This document shows positions 1 to 11,857 of a stretch of 64,000 bases of DNA, one piece after another. This DNA comes from Trichoplax sp. H2 (lineage: Eukaryota > Placozoa > Uniplacotomia > Trichoplacea). Under the pieces are notes generated by a model. That model did not search any database. It was not told the origin of the DNA and worked only from the letters and a program-made list of their open reading frames with translations. The stretch's first letter is position 1. Each line of letters opens with the position of its first letter. The DNA lies in NCBI GenBank assembly GCA_003344405.1, contig NOWV01000020.1, forward strand, positions 744,001-808,000. Reading direction: 5' to 3'. A program made the translations under genes and the position numbers.

Positions 1-3000
1 TGAGGGCTACGAAGGATAGCTTTGTCAAGGTAAAAGCCATTCCTTGTCGATACAACTATACTTGGGTCTATAAATCAAACGCAATGACTTTTAATGTAAT
101 TTGTAGGATAAAAATTGCAGGTAAATTTCAAGAGAATTAACACACCAAAATCGATGAAAGAAATCTTAACATACCACTTTTTTTAAAGTTTGTACCAGGA
201 AAAATATAGTTGCTTTGCCAAGTCCAATCCATCCTCAGATTTCTTTGCGGCTGAGACCAGCCGCAAAAGCCCTTATCAAATTTGCAAGAAGTGGTATTCC
301 CACTTGATTGCTCACATGCAACAACAGCCACAGATTGCGGGTTATTACAAATGTAGCTACCATTAGTATTACGCAAACTTGGGCAATGTTCTATTGATGA
401 TTCTAAACCAGTGCAGTTGTATGACGCTACTTGATAGCTACTTTGAGGATTGAGTGGAGAACCTAGATTATTTATAAAGTAATAATCTCAATTGAGATAA
501 AAAATATAAAAAATTAGAAAGCCTATGCTCTATACGCTTTACCAGGATAGTGACGAGATGATACATAATATCCCATTTGGCGACAAAGAACGTTTGCTGT
601 ATTATTACTAAGATTTTCCGCACACATATAACCCCAAACTCCATGTGCTTTAATTTCTACGACACCGGACAAGTAATTGGATAACTGAACCGACTCTGTT
701 ATTTGCATTTGAGTTCCTAGAGATTTCGTAGTAGTACGTAAAGGATAGGAAGCTAAAGGAAAACATAATTAAAACGATTAAAATGCATTTAAAGAAATAA
801 AACTTTAAACGATAACATTATTTAGCAAACATTTATTTTAAGATAAACATAAGACTTTCTATTTAATTGGGGCCAAATATTTAAAATAAGTGTGCTTTAG
901 CTCTAGTAGATGATGTAGGATTGTTTGTTTTTTAGTTCTTTCATTTAAATAATCCAGGAACTTAGGAATACCTAACTAGAACAGCTTCAAAAATTCTACA
1001 GTAAAGAATGTAGATACTACCGATCATTCTAAAGGATGTGCAGTACATAAAATCCTAGCACATTAACCAATAATTAATTATAGTGGCCAATATATAGGAA
1101 GGCTTACAAATTAAAATAATGACTACATTGCCCTATTTATATTAGTAGACCCAGCCGATTATACCAATTTCATGGCACAGCATTTTTACAAATTCAATAT
1201 AATTTTATAATAATTAAGAACTTCATTCATAAGAAAACGTTATAAATTGCTGGCTATCAGCAGCATTTGTATGTGTACATACTCGTTGTAGATCCTCCAT
1301 AGCAAGAAGGAATATTGCAATACTCCGATACTTTCTGTGAATTAGTTGTATAACACCACGGCCTAGAGCTTTTTCCACCAGGATTTCGACAGTAATTAAA
1401 CGATAAGTCATCATCTGGATATTTTGAAGGTGAATAGCTATGATTATGTGGGGAATTCGACTTCCATTGCTGACAATTGTAGCCGCTAATCGTTTTCGTA
1501 ATGCTACCTCTATAGTAAACTCCATTACCAGTATAACAATTTACTTCTATTATGATAATAAAAAATTTTCGTTAAAGGAATTTGAGGTTTCAAAATTCGA
1601 TAAATTTCCGAACTTACCGTACGGCGCAATTAAGATATAGTCAACTTCAATTTGCCCACCATGTCCTCTTCCCAAAACACCATCAAGAATAATCTATTGA
1701 CCAAAACAATTATCACCAGTGAGCATGAGAGTTTCTACATTTATTGACTAATGCATAAGTTAGCTTAACTTGCTTTAAGTATTTATGCTTAATACACTTA
1801 GGGCTCCTACAAAATTTAGTAATAAAAATCATACTCGAGTTCTGCGTTGTCGCGGCGTAAAATGGAAATCAGCTTTACGCCAACTACTTGCACTTGATTT
1901 CGTAGTTGTTAACCAAACATCTTTATATTGATTAGTGTACAGGCCTGAGAATATAGCTAATTCATCAACGCCACTTCCGTAAAGCTTAAAATACATTAAA
2001 ACCTGAATAAATTCCATAAAAAAGATGACACGAATCATGTTAGAGGTTCCAAATAATCTACTCTACAAAGAAATCGATAATGAACTGACACATACGTATA
2101 CGCGTACGTTTATCATGTGATCATTAAAATATATGATGGTGAAAACATAACAGTAGTGACTCTACCACATACGTGTATAGCGTAATACGTAAAGAAATTG
2201 CTTTTATAAGATTCGAAAGCCGTATAAATTTTAAGATTAGCATTATCGTATTTTAAAGATATAATGCTATCTAATGTAGTTGGATCGTTATACTTTCGAC
2301 AAAGCCTCATAATTTATATAATAATAAATTAAATCCATTTAAACGATTTCTAATATGTTACTGAAGTATCCAAAGCTGTATCACTAAATTCTTAGTTCAG
2401 CATGAGTGATAATTCTAAAATTTTAATATAAATTTTATTAAGCTAGCAATTCTACAGTTGAGAATTTGAGAAAGTGTGTAAAATATGAGAGATTAGCCTA
2501 AAAACTAACTCGAAATTCTTGGACATTATTCGGCAATTCTACGACAGGAGAAAGCAGTTGAGCGAAATGATTGCTAAGAGATTGAGAACTAGCAAGGTAA
2601 GCGTAATGGCCTAAATAGAAATTAGAATAAAAATAAATACGATGCAAGATATTAAAAGATTACTACAGTATAAAATTATTTTTAAGTTGCGACATAGAAT
2701 TATAATAAAATATAGGACCTGTAGTTCCATCGTGTTTTGTCCCAGATACCCTAGCCCAGTCAAGATCGTCGCTACTCTTTTCTTGACTGAATTTACAAAA
2801 ATTCGAGCGGAAATCGCAAGAAGCAGCGATGGTACCTAAATAGTAATAAATGATTAAGAATAACTTAATAGAGTTCATAGTTAAGAATACACTCGTATAT
2901 CGAATGTGGCTATCACGCGGTTTCTATTTCCAGAAAAAGAAGATGTTTACTGTACGAAGAGTAATTAGGTTAGATGTTTAAATTTGAGTAGCCATCAATA

Positions 3001-6000
3001 TAGCATTACATAGGCTATCAGAAATAGGCATAACACTTTATATCTACTGTCACTAAAACCGCATACCAGCTAATTATTTATGTGGAAGACAAGACAATTA
3101 CTGCAGTTCAAGGTTTTCTTTCCATTGTGTCGCAAGCATGTGCGATCGTATCTTTTACTGGCACAATATATTAATCAATTTCAATTGTACATGATATGCA
3201 TATTAAAGCCAAACCTGCTCTTTTGGATCGATGCAATCTCAGGTAATCTTCTATTAGTAGAACGAGACATTAGAATAAAATATTAATAATTTTTATAGGA
3301 AGGAAGCTGAAAGCTACAACGAAATGTTATAACCGAAATCTTCTTTCAAAGTAATTTATATTTGTACAAAATCATCAAAAGCTGAAAGAGCCAAACGATG
3401 CACTGTAAAATCTAATTTGTTTTACTATCCTAATGCAATAAACAAGTAACGTCAATTTTACATGGGAGATATTGTGTGAAAGAAATTATTAATCATGTCA
3501 TATTGCTTGCCAACCTGAATCAATCTTTCTACAACGCAGATCAGACTCTCTCAATAACTGCAAGTTTAATAGTTGATTTTCCGATAATCTACATCTTCCA
3601 ATTAATGAGTGAGATGGCTGATTTTTCCACTCGACTATCCGTTGTAATTTGCAATCGTGGCAATCCAACGTGGTATCTTTTAATATTCTATGTCAGTTAG
3701 AAATGATTTATTCTTAGCCAAGAATATTTAAAACATTAAAAGATAAATATTACGATAACTATCAGCTTAGCAAATCACTGAATTTGAATCTCGGAGTTAT
3801 CTGAATATAAATCCAAACTACTGATAGCATCATGTGATTTATGGTATATATTAATAGTAAATTGAAATATCTGTCTTGAAAATTTTGATGTGTTCGGTAT
3901 GCATGACATGCATTAAGTAATGACTTTTTTTCATTGCTTAGCGAAAGCTCGTCTTCAATTCAAGTTACCTTTATCATGGTATTACGTTAGGGATCAGACA
4001 AGTATGTTACTGTCAATAAGCAACCATAATAAAGAATTTGAATTTAAGATTTGTTTACGATGATGACAGCATTTACATAATGTGCTTATAATGCTAGTAA
4101 TTATGAAAAGAAATGGGTATATCTAATAATCTTATGTTATTGTTGTTTGAGTCTTTGTATAGTATTTTGTAAGTAATTTTACGTTGCTAACTTTTGATAA
4201 CAAATAGTGTCACTGAGCCAACCTTTTCAAGTATACGGAAAAGGAAAATGAGACTAGAGCCAGTTTGTGAAATGCATTAATTTCTAGTTTCATTTCATCG
4301 GACTCTACTTTATTGTACATTTTATTTCACCAAGGACTATTCTAAAATCTGAGTATTTTAGACCATGCTCAATCATTCTAAACTAAGATTATTATTAACA
4401 AACAAACTAGCGACTACAAATGAGATAGAATGGCCTACTGGAAATTATAGAATAATCGGTAATAATGTTAAATTAGCACCATGAAAACCTTTTACTTTAT
4501 CTGTAAGCTATAGATACTGAAGGCAATCATTTTTCTTAAAACATATCAAAACCGTTACTCATTGAGACTTTTGTTCACGCAGACATCGTTGTGAGGAAAA
4601 TTGTACGCTAGTATATAGGATCATTAATAATAATATTGCATAAACAAACCGAGAACCTGATCAAAATAGTGGTAGCAACGTGTGATATAGAGATCTAAGA
4701 GTGCGAAAATCAAGTGGAAGGTTAAAAGAGGTTTTTCGTTTTTGTGTAGTCAGCAGTAAAACAAAAAGTAAATGAATGAAACGGAAGGCGATTTGAATAC
4801 ATCGAATTCGAGCAGTCTTTCATGTGATATTGGAGAACAATTTAAAACTCGACAATATTTCAATCAGGTATGTTTTACTGGCACTAATACCGGTATACTG
4901 TACCGAGTATAGTACTGCATGAAGAAGCGCAATTCTTCTTGATGGCTTTCGCAGTAACCGCGTTTGCAAAGAAATAAAATCATTCGAGTGCAGGATACAC
5001 CAAAGCACGTTATATTCTGCAGAATTGCATTACAATGCTTGCACTATGACAGGAGTTTCAGGATAGCCAGCTCATAACCAATTACTTCTATGTGGACTAT
5101 ACATTAATAAACTGCTACAGATAACTTAGCACCAAGTCGCAAGTGCCAACCGGCAGAAAGAATGGCAGATACATACTGTAATAACCTATACAAGATCTAA
5201 GATCTAGTAGAGTAATACACCTGTGGAAATTGAAGGGTACTTATTTGACTATCTAGGATAAAAGCAGATTTGATATCATGAACGCATTTTACTAGATGTA
5301 AGATGCTGCCTTGATAAGATTTTGAAAGAATAAATAACGCGTTACGCTTGTAAGAGCAAGACATTTTTACTCGATGACAATCTAAAAACACAGTTCATGT
5401 CAACTATTCCGGTATACTGTACATAAAGTCGATGTTATTGTACTATCATTCATGATTTGTTGTCCATTTTCACATACTGTACACATTAACTGATTGGAAT
5501 TAAATCAGAAAACAAGATTGATGATGCCAAAAAGTCATCAAATGATTGAATTAGCTGTAAAGTTGTAGCAGTCTTAGTTTCACTTGTTTAAAAACATGAT
5601 TTGTTCATTGTTATGATGATATTACGTGTACAGTATTAAGATATAGTACGGTTGAAGAAAGGAAATGTGCCGTTATCGCTGATAAGACAGTATAGCTAGC
5701 GCGTAAAAGTTATCAATAGACGAAATAGAACTATATAATGAAATTCAAACATAAGCAGGAAGACTACTGAAGAGAAAAGAGTGAACATCACTTACATTTG
5801 ATTAAACCCAGTCCATTCATTCTTCTTCCGTAATGCAGCATCCAAGGTATCACACAGTAAAACTTGATCACCATGATTTTGGCATCGTTGATGTTGTGAA
5901 TTTCTATCCAATGCATCATTCGTAATACTAAACTTGTTACAATATTTGCCAGTTAGATTGGCAAGTAGAACTGCTAGAATAACAACAAAGTGGCGTATCA

Positions 6001-6019
6001 TCTTTCTTATTTTATGCAA
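1..6019 (-). CDS. R1: multi-domain receptor LRRNT-LRRCT-MAM-kringle-SRCR-MAM, 3' end outside the window
   Basis: Spliced gene read right to left; exons as I place them: 5796-6019, 3515-3687, 2719-2835, 2152-2270, 1835-2002, 1618-1693, 1283-1546, 543-716, 175-462, 1-67. All borders are AG/GT and every phase joins (one donor, gtcct at 2718, is weak). Exon 1 encodes a signal peptide (either Met, at 6019 or 6001; the second gives the cleaner one) and a Cys-containing LRRNT-like cap. Exon 2 is an LRRCT cap (DCHDCKLQ...EW, then two Cys). Residues about 133-292 form a MAM domain beginning CDFRSNFC. Residues 293-380 are a kringle with six Cys and the NYCRNP...RPWCYT core. SRCR follows (WGYMCAE, CRQMGY, CTGLESSIEHC, VVAC), and a second MAM (CKFDKGFCGW) runs off the edge. 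Same module order as R4, opposite strand. A membrane anchor is expected off-window. Ligand and function are unknown. Confidence 0.87.
1283..1546 (-). CDS. R1 kringle-domain exon
   Basis: One 264-bp exon encodes the whole kringle. The reading frame starts with Cys-Tyr-Thr-Gly-Asn-Gly and holds six cysteines in kringle spacing. It has the CRNPGG core and the RPWCYTT motif, and ends NIPSC. The acceptor is catAATAG at 1548-1547 and the donor is GTATGT at 1282. Both flanking introns are phase 1, so the module can be shuffled. The counterparts in R2 (20269-20550) and R4 (57918-58199) are 282 bp each. The open frame in another register over the same bases is only a shadow. Confidence 0.93.
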
Positions 6020-6425
6020 ATATGCAAATCATCGTTGACCAACGTAGTTTTAAAGTTTACACGAAGCAATAGTAATACTGTACACAATTGAAAAGGAGGG
6101 CGAAAGTCTTATCGAAAGTACTTGATAAATCAACTATTACTGGATCATAATTACTGTATATGTGGATCACTTATTACACAAGATAGCTATTTAACGCTAG
6201 GGATTAGTAATGACTATGATGCTTTCTATATTGCAAGATAATACAGCCAAGTGTTGCACAGATTTCCTTGAATTTGATAACCGGCCGAGCGGATTTGATG
6301 AGAAAGCTTGATTTGCAACGCAAGGTATGTTAAAGTCAATTTAGCTAACGCTGGGCTATCAGTTTGTACTCATTTGACCGGAAATTTGGACTTCACCAGC
6401 ACCGACGGAAGTACAGTCTAAGTTG

Positions 6426-6447
6426 TACCGTACCGTACCGTACCGTA
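6426..6447. repeat. Short tandem repeat (TACCG)n
   Basis: Four to five consecutive TACCG/GTACC units run from about 6426 to 6447. It is a microsatellite related in sequence to the GTAC-rich surroundings. No function is implied. Confidence 0.85.
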
Positions 6448-6648
6448 TCAGGACAACTAAAAGAGAAACCATGGAGGGACGGACGGTCAACCATTTCATC
6501 ATAATTGATCATTTTGAATATAGCAACTAGCAAGTACTATCCAAATTTTGGATGGTCATTTCGCTATATCGAATAGGTACTGTGTACACTGTATATATAG
6601 TACACACTCTTTACACGACGTTTGAATGAAACAAGACCATTGAACCAT

Positions 6649-6702
6649 GGACTTCTCCATAAAAAATCCATTTTTATAAATGGATTTTCCATGGAGAAGT
6701 CC
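6649..6702. repeat. Near-perfect 54-bp hairpin (inverted repeat, arms about 26 bp)
   Basis: The left arm GGACTTCTCCAT plus AAAAAATCCATTT is repeated in reverse complement immediately after it, ending ATGGAGAAGTCC. Only about two bases differ and the loop is a few bases. It lies upstream of R1 in non-coding DNA. It could be a small palindromic transposon remnant or a hairpin-RNA precursor. No flanking target duplication was recognised. Confidence 0.85.
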
Positions 6703-8153
6703 CTGATTTAACTTGCTATGGTGGTGGTTGGTTCATGGTGATGGTCTACCTTCGACAATCAGCAGTCGCAATCATTTCTTGACAATGTGCATAGCTGTCT
6801 TGTACAATATACTGTACAAGTGTACACTGTACAAGTACAGTATCTGTATTGTACCGAGAGCTATTTCACAGTGACTAGTATACCGTGCCAGGCACCAAAG
6901 AGTACGAGTCTCGCTCGTGTCCTGCACAACTGTCCAATAAGTGTGTATGGGTAGGCATTACTAGAAGAAGACCCGGACTGATCACTGCCTCAGACAGGCG
7001 GACTTTTCCTTACTGTATGAGCCTGTCAATATCGAAAAATGACTTCTTACGTTATTAGTATAGATTTTCCACGGCTATTTTCTAAATCACTAGTACTAAT
7101 TGAAATAGCGTCTACGATCTTATGAAAGTTTTTCCAAGCAGAAATTTGTAACAGATAGTAAGATTCAATGCAATATGACCTAATTTAGAAAATATCAGCC
7201 AATTTTAAATCGACCCTTTACTGCACATACTAAAGTATTGTCATAATGCAGTGTTTAGCACTCTATTTTAAGGCCATGAGGCCTAAAATGTCTGTCCGTC
7301 CAAAGAGTGATTGGTCCTGTCCTGGTCTAGGTCTTCTGCCAAAATTATTGAATTTTTAGCATTTTTATTTTAGTTTTTCGGAAGATTTTACCGTTGAATA
7401 AAATATTAAAAATGAAATGAAAATGAATGTATTTTTTAGTGCTGCAAGGGAAATGGGTAGCGTTCAAGCGCTTTACTTGGATTGGTGTTATTATTGTTCT
7501 CGTGTGAACTGGACACTTGCAATAGTTCAGTCATGGACTTCTAAATACAAATGAGTTAGCAGGATAAGAAGGGATGTGCAGCAGTCCTATGGAGGTGATT
7601 GAAAGATCTACTACTGTACTGTGTATTTAGTGGTAGAGTAACTCACTGTACGTTTACCATACTTTACTACTACTCAGACTACTCAATATTCTTTTCATAT
7701 TTATCCCAATTTATGTATTAGTAAAGTACTGTACATTAATAAGGCAGAACCATACTGCATCCAACAGAGGCTATAGCCGCGATGCCTACACTACAATACT
7801 GTACTGTATATTACTGTGCCTGTACTCGCACACGATACACTAGACAATGTGCGGTATCAGCAAACCCTCATTTATCATAGGCCCTATGCGCTTAGGTTAC
7901 GAGACGTTTAGGTCCATGTCTTCTTTTAGTAGTCCATGGCTATTTCTATTTGCTACTGTGTTAAATCATGGTTTCAGCTATGCAGTACTATGACCACAGT
8001 CCATAATTAATCATGGAAATCTATGTTTCGTTATTATGATCAGCTCGTCGATTCCTCGCCTGTCATACTTCACGTACTGTACTGGTCCTTTTTACTTTAT
8101 ATATCACTGTCGACTCTAATCTAGTAATTGGTTATAGGAAATTTTTAGGCATA

Positions 8154-8387
8154 TTGATTCTAAAAGTGTTGTCGACAGGCGATTGCAGTTACAGCTTGGA
8201 AGCTTACTTACATGCTCACAATTTCACAAACATTAGTGAATGTCACCAAATCGAATATTCTTACCATGGTCACTGTGTGACTATGCATCTTGCAGTACTG
8301 TTATACACCGACTACACTAACTGTAAAAATATCATCAAGGGATTTATAACTGGGGAACGAATCAGTCTATCTTGTCAATATTTGTAA
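8154..8387 (+). CDS. Uncertain open frame, Cys-containing, 77 aa
   Basis: The open frame holds five cysteines over 77 residues and two N-glycosylation sequons in NFTNIS. An AG acceptor-like site (ggttatag) lies just upstream. There is no clear signal peptide from the first Met and no recognisable family. It could be an exon of an unrecognised secreted protein or chance. Nothing around it gives matching exons, so treat it as hypothetical. Confidence 0.22.
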   Translation: MILKVLSTGDCSYSLEAYLHAHNFTNISECHQIEYSYHGHCVTMHLAVLLYTDYTNCKNIIKGFITGERISLSCQYL

Positions 8388-8770
8388 TTTTTATTGCACT
8401 TCAAAGGCTTGCAGGTGTAGTTGTTTAAGAAGTGATACAAATATAAAGCTAAATTCATACAAAGTAATGAAACTGATTTTCACAATTTCAATCTACACAT
8501 GCGCTCCGACTTTGAGCATCCACTTTCAGCCTGAGACTTGAAAACAAAATTGTATAAGTACCATATGAAAGAAAATAGATGGTATACGTACACTATCTAT
8601 TGAAGGCTAAATCCAAAAATATCCTGAAACGCACTTATTACGATACATAATTGAATATTCAATGATTATAACGTATTTTCCCTACAAGCTGATAGTATAA
8701 ATTAAATAAAATAAAATGCTACTACCTTAAAATTTCGACACCCTGTAATCGTTACAATTATAATAATTTA

Positions 8771-8962
8771 ATGAACAAAACGAAATTTGGGATTGGTTCA
8801 ACATTTGCCTTAGTATTGAATTTATCAATGCTGATATGCCGTAATGCTACATTACCAAACTGTATAGTACTGAACTGCGTGAACAACCCTAAATGCTCGC
8901 ATGCAGATGGCTCAATAATGCATAACTGTACTGTACTATACCGAACTATCATGAACGATTAA
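8771..8962 (+). CDS. Uncertain small secreted peptide frame, 63 aa
   Basis: The frame starts at an ATG and has a hydrophobic N-terminus (STFALVLNLSMLI) that could be a signal peptide. A short Cys-rich part follows, with sequons at NAT and NCT. A TATATATA run follows the stop. The opposite strand is also open over the same bases, so chance is possible. No family is recognised. Confidence 0.22.
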   Translation: MNKTKFGIGSTFALVLNLSMLICRNATLPNCIVLNCVNNPKCSHADGSIMHNCTVLYRTIMND

Positions 8963-9496
8963 CTATTGTATATATATATATACAATTCTTTTATTGCTAT
9001 AAACAACTTCAAAAGCCAGTTGATTTCTTGAATACGGTACAGATGTACACTTGTACAGTACAAATGGGACAATTGTAAATTCGACAGTACGCAACTGCAT
9101 ATCAAACGATCTTAACTCATCATCCGAGCTATAAATCTACTATTTAAAGGCTGAATATTATAAAATCTTGTTGATCCCTTTACCTAGCCAATATTAAACT
9201 GATTTTTGTTGGTTAATTGTCAATTACTGTACGCATAGTTGGTACAAACTGTACAAATACTAAACTTGTATTGAGATTTTTAATAGTGGTAATTTCTCAT
9301 TACAAGCTTTAATAAAATATATATTTTAAGCATAAAAGGAACAGGTGATGGCAAGCGTAATTTACTTTGTCCTGCCAAAGATAGAATGCAATTTTGCTAC
9401 GTATAAATTTACCGCTACGGCCGACATTCTTTTTGTAGGTGGCAAATAAATGTTGCGTTAAAGCTAAACTTGCATTGTGCGCCCCATCCAGAAACC

Positions 9497-11857
9497 TTAT
9501 GCTTTAGGTTTTATAGCTGTTATATGCTGTAATTCTGTACGATCGCGATACTGAGCCTTCGCCTGATATCCGTGCTTACCGTGATGGCTGGCACCTTGAT
9601 GATCACTAGATTGTGGAGCTCTAGGATCTTGCTTAAAGTATCTAGCATCTCCAGGGCCGGACGGCGGAAGACGTCTTTGTAATTGCGGATCTTGGTCATC
9701 GCGATAGCGTCGACTTCGACGAAGTGTTAACTGACGGTGCCTAACCATGGTTGGATTACTACTGGGTGTATGTACACTACAAGCTTTAATAAATAACGCC
9801 ATAAACATAATAACACCAAGACAAATTAACGCTACAGCCCAAGGGTACTTTTTTATCCAATCCAACAAATTCTGGATAGTTTCGGCAGAAAATAGAATAT
9901 TCGTAAGTCTATTTAGTGGACCATCCTCGTTAACCTGTCTACATTTACCGAATACATCGCAATATCCAGTGAAGGCATTACATGGAGTACCCGGGGATAA
10001 ATTCTTAACTCCAGAAATCCAGCTGGCAACAGCGCATTTGCTAGTCTTATTCATGCAACAAATGCTACACAAATCTGTTGTAACTGTGCAAGTACATGAA
10101 ACTTGTCCGAACTTTTCGCATATAGATCCTTCGCATTGCCCTTCCTTACATACCTTAACACCATTAGCGCATGTAGTCTGAATATCTGGCTTTGGCTCAG
10201 CGGTTGGACAAGTATAATTAGTTCCATCACAGAAAGCTTCCAAGCTGCATTCTCCAGCCTTCGCGCAACTAACATTGCCAGCAGCCGGTTGGTAATTACA
10301 GGTTACCGGATTGCAGCACGGTCCCGCAGATGGGCTACAAGTTTTTCCAGTGACTAATTGACAAGGCTTATATCCCGGCGGAGTAAGTGCAGAGTTTTCA
10401 TATGGTGCGTTGCAACAACTATCTTTGCATCGCTGCCGATAGCCACAGTCACAGGCTTCACCTGCCTCAACTACCCCATTACCACAAATTGCTGCTTCTC
10501 TTGAGCGGAAACAACCGCCAGAGTTCGTAGCTCTACTATTTAATATAGGCTTAATGTAGTTTTTGCTGCAGCTAGAAAATTTCTTGTTATTAACCTTATT
10601 ACCGGCCGTTGCTTTTGGATACATAATAAAGTTACCTACAGAACCACCAGGAGCACAAGTTGGATTAGTTGTTGGGTCATGTTGAGATCCGAAATTATGA
10701 CCAAGCTCATGTGCTAGAGTAACCTCTGTCACTGCTGTGCTTACGTGAGATCCATAGTTCAGAATAGTAACTATGGCTGAATTCAAACTCATTGATTGTC
10801 CTTTATAGGGTTGAAATCGATCGCAAATACCACCAGCACCACCAGCGCCAGCTACCCAAGCCAGCCCTAATACTCCATTTTCGAAGTCGCGATTAGCAAA
10901 AGTCACAGCCAGACAAAAATCGTTGTGATTAGCTTGTGAAGCTATATCTAGATACTTGGATACGCCAATGTTAGCTGGAGCGAAAGGATTGTTAGGTTGA
11001 GAAGCATCTGCTGTAGTATTGATCTTTATTCTTTTGATAATAAAGCCAATATTATCTGCGAGGCCATCACCATCAAAATCAGTTGATGCATACATTCTTG
11101 TAGCACTTTGAACCAGATTACTTAGAACTCCAGTCGCTGTTTCAATATTATTATCGTAATACTTAGTAAACGTATGATCAGCTTGCACTAACAACTGGCA
11201 GGTGTTTTGAGTCGGCAGTTCGCGGGAACCACGTTGTATATTTTCTTCGGAATTTTTACGCGTATTTGACGGACGTTTCATTTGCCTGACTTCTTCTATT
11301 TTCTTTGCTACTTCTTGGTCAATTCCACACCCGCTGATAGGATGTGATCGTTTAAATCTTATATCAGACTTTCGATAAATAACAGAGTGAAATTTCTCTG
11401 GTGATGAGAAATAAGGTTTACTAGATTCTACGTAGTATTCATCTCCGTTGGAAATAATTTTTCCATGAAACTTATCATCCACTATTGTACCGTAAACTTC
11501 AGAATCTGACTCATCAGCTAGTTTGCCTTTCATTACGATACTTCGGTCGAACATATACGGTTTTCCGGATGATTCAACAATAAAATCGTTCGTAAATAGT
11601 CCATTGTCAGGTTCTAAGCGAAGTTTAAAGTGACGATCAAAAGCCCGAAAGTTCAGGCTTACAGGACTGTCGCCGACCGATCTCTTGATGCGATTGGATT
11701 TTCGAAGACGAGTTGTGTCGTAATTTAGTGTGTCATACACGTCAATATTGCCATTTAAATTCTTTCTTACCAAAGCGAAGCAGAACACAGCGTAAAATAA
11801 CAGCAAAAGGGAGAGAACGATCGCTTTATTAAGCCATTGGCTTAGATAGACAGCCAT
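9497..11857 (-). CDS. ADAM10: ADAM10-type membrane metalloprotease-disintegrin, intronless
   Basis: A complete 786-aa single-exon frame; vertebrate ADAM10 is about 750 aa. It has a hydrophobic signal segment (about 10-30) and a prodomain with upstream convertase site RIKR (56-59), further basic site RFKR (167-170), cysteine-switch SGCG (Cys177) and minimal furin site RGSR (209-212). The metzincin domain starts near NTCQLLVQADH, with zinc site HELGHNFGSQH (383-393) and Met-turn IMYP (411-414). The disintegrin-like domain follows (CGNG...ACDCGY, about 458-550), then the Cys-rich part, a TM helix at about 671-691 and a tail starting KACSVHTPSSNP, all in the ADAM10 pattern rather than ADAM17. All catalytic His and the Glu are present, so it is predicted active. 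Family role: ectodomain shedding of Notch, cadherins and other type I proteins at the plasma membrane. The absence of introns is odd beside multi-exon neighbours. Confidence 0.96.
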   Translation of the reverse strand: MAVYLSQWLNKAIVLSLLLLFYAVFCFALVRKNLNGNIDVYDTLNYDTTRLRKSNRIKRSVGDSPVSLNFRAFDRHFKLRLEPDNGLFTNDFIVESSGKPYMFDRSIVMKGKLADESDSEVYGTIVDDKFHGKIISNGDEYYVESSKPYFSSPEKFHSVIYRKSDIRFKRSHPISGCGIDQEVAKKIEEVRQMKRPSNTRKNSEENIQRGSRELPTQNTCQLLVQADHTFTKYYDNNIETATGVLSNLVQSATRMYASTDFDGDGLADNIGFIIKRIKINTTADASQPNNPFAPANIGVSKYLDIASQANHNDFCLAVTFANRDFENGVLGLAWVAGAGGAGGICDRFQPYKGQSMSLNSAIVTILNYGSHVSTAVTEVTLAHELGHNFGSQHDPTTNPTCAPGGSVGNFIMYPKATAGNKVNNKKFSSCSKNYIKPILNSRATNSGGCFRSREAAICGNGVVEAGEACDCGYRQRCKDSCCNAPYENSALTPPGYKPCQLVTGKTCSPSAGPCCNPVTCNYQPAAGNVSCAKAGECSLEAFCDGTNYTCPTAEPKPDIQTTCANGVKVCKEGQCEGSICEKFGQVSCTCTVTTDLCSICCMNKTSKCAVASWISGVKNLSPGTPCNAFTGYCDVFGKCRQVNEDGPLNRLTNILFSAETIQNLLDWIKKYPWAVALICLGVIMFMALFIKACSVHTPSSNPTMVRHRQLTLRRSRRYRDDQDPQLQRRLPPSGPGDARYFKQDPRAPQSSDHQGASHHGKHGYQAKAQYRDRTELQHITAIKPKA

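Larger units (their letters stand above)
6020..9496. other. Intergenic region between R1 start and ADAM10 3' end
   Basis: No domain-bearing exon was recognised here. It holds a pentanucleotide tandem run (TACCG) at about 6426-6447, a long hairpin at 6649-6702, a small palindrome around 7266-7288 (AAGGCC/GGCCTT arms), many TACTGTACAGTA-like palindromes, and two short Cys-containing open frames listed separately. It should contain the R1 promoter (right of 6019) and the ADAM10 3' UTR. An ATTAAA signal for the minus strand lies near 9309. Confidence 0.6.

Noticed and set aside
1223-1525. 100-aa minus-strand open frame
   Set aside because: It is a shadow: another frame of the same strand encodes the R1 kringle with all six Cys.
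8758-8952. 64-aa minus-strand frame
   Set aside because: Overlaps the 8,771-8,962 plus frame; no signal peptide, domain or splice context, so the weak plus frame was kept as the only candidate.
9747-10357. Plus-strand open frames of 84-144 aa
   Set aside because: They are antisense shadows of the ADAM10 Cys-rich and disintegrin part; no domain or splice support.
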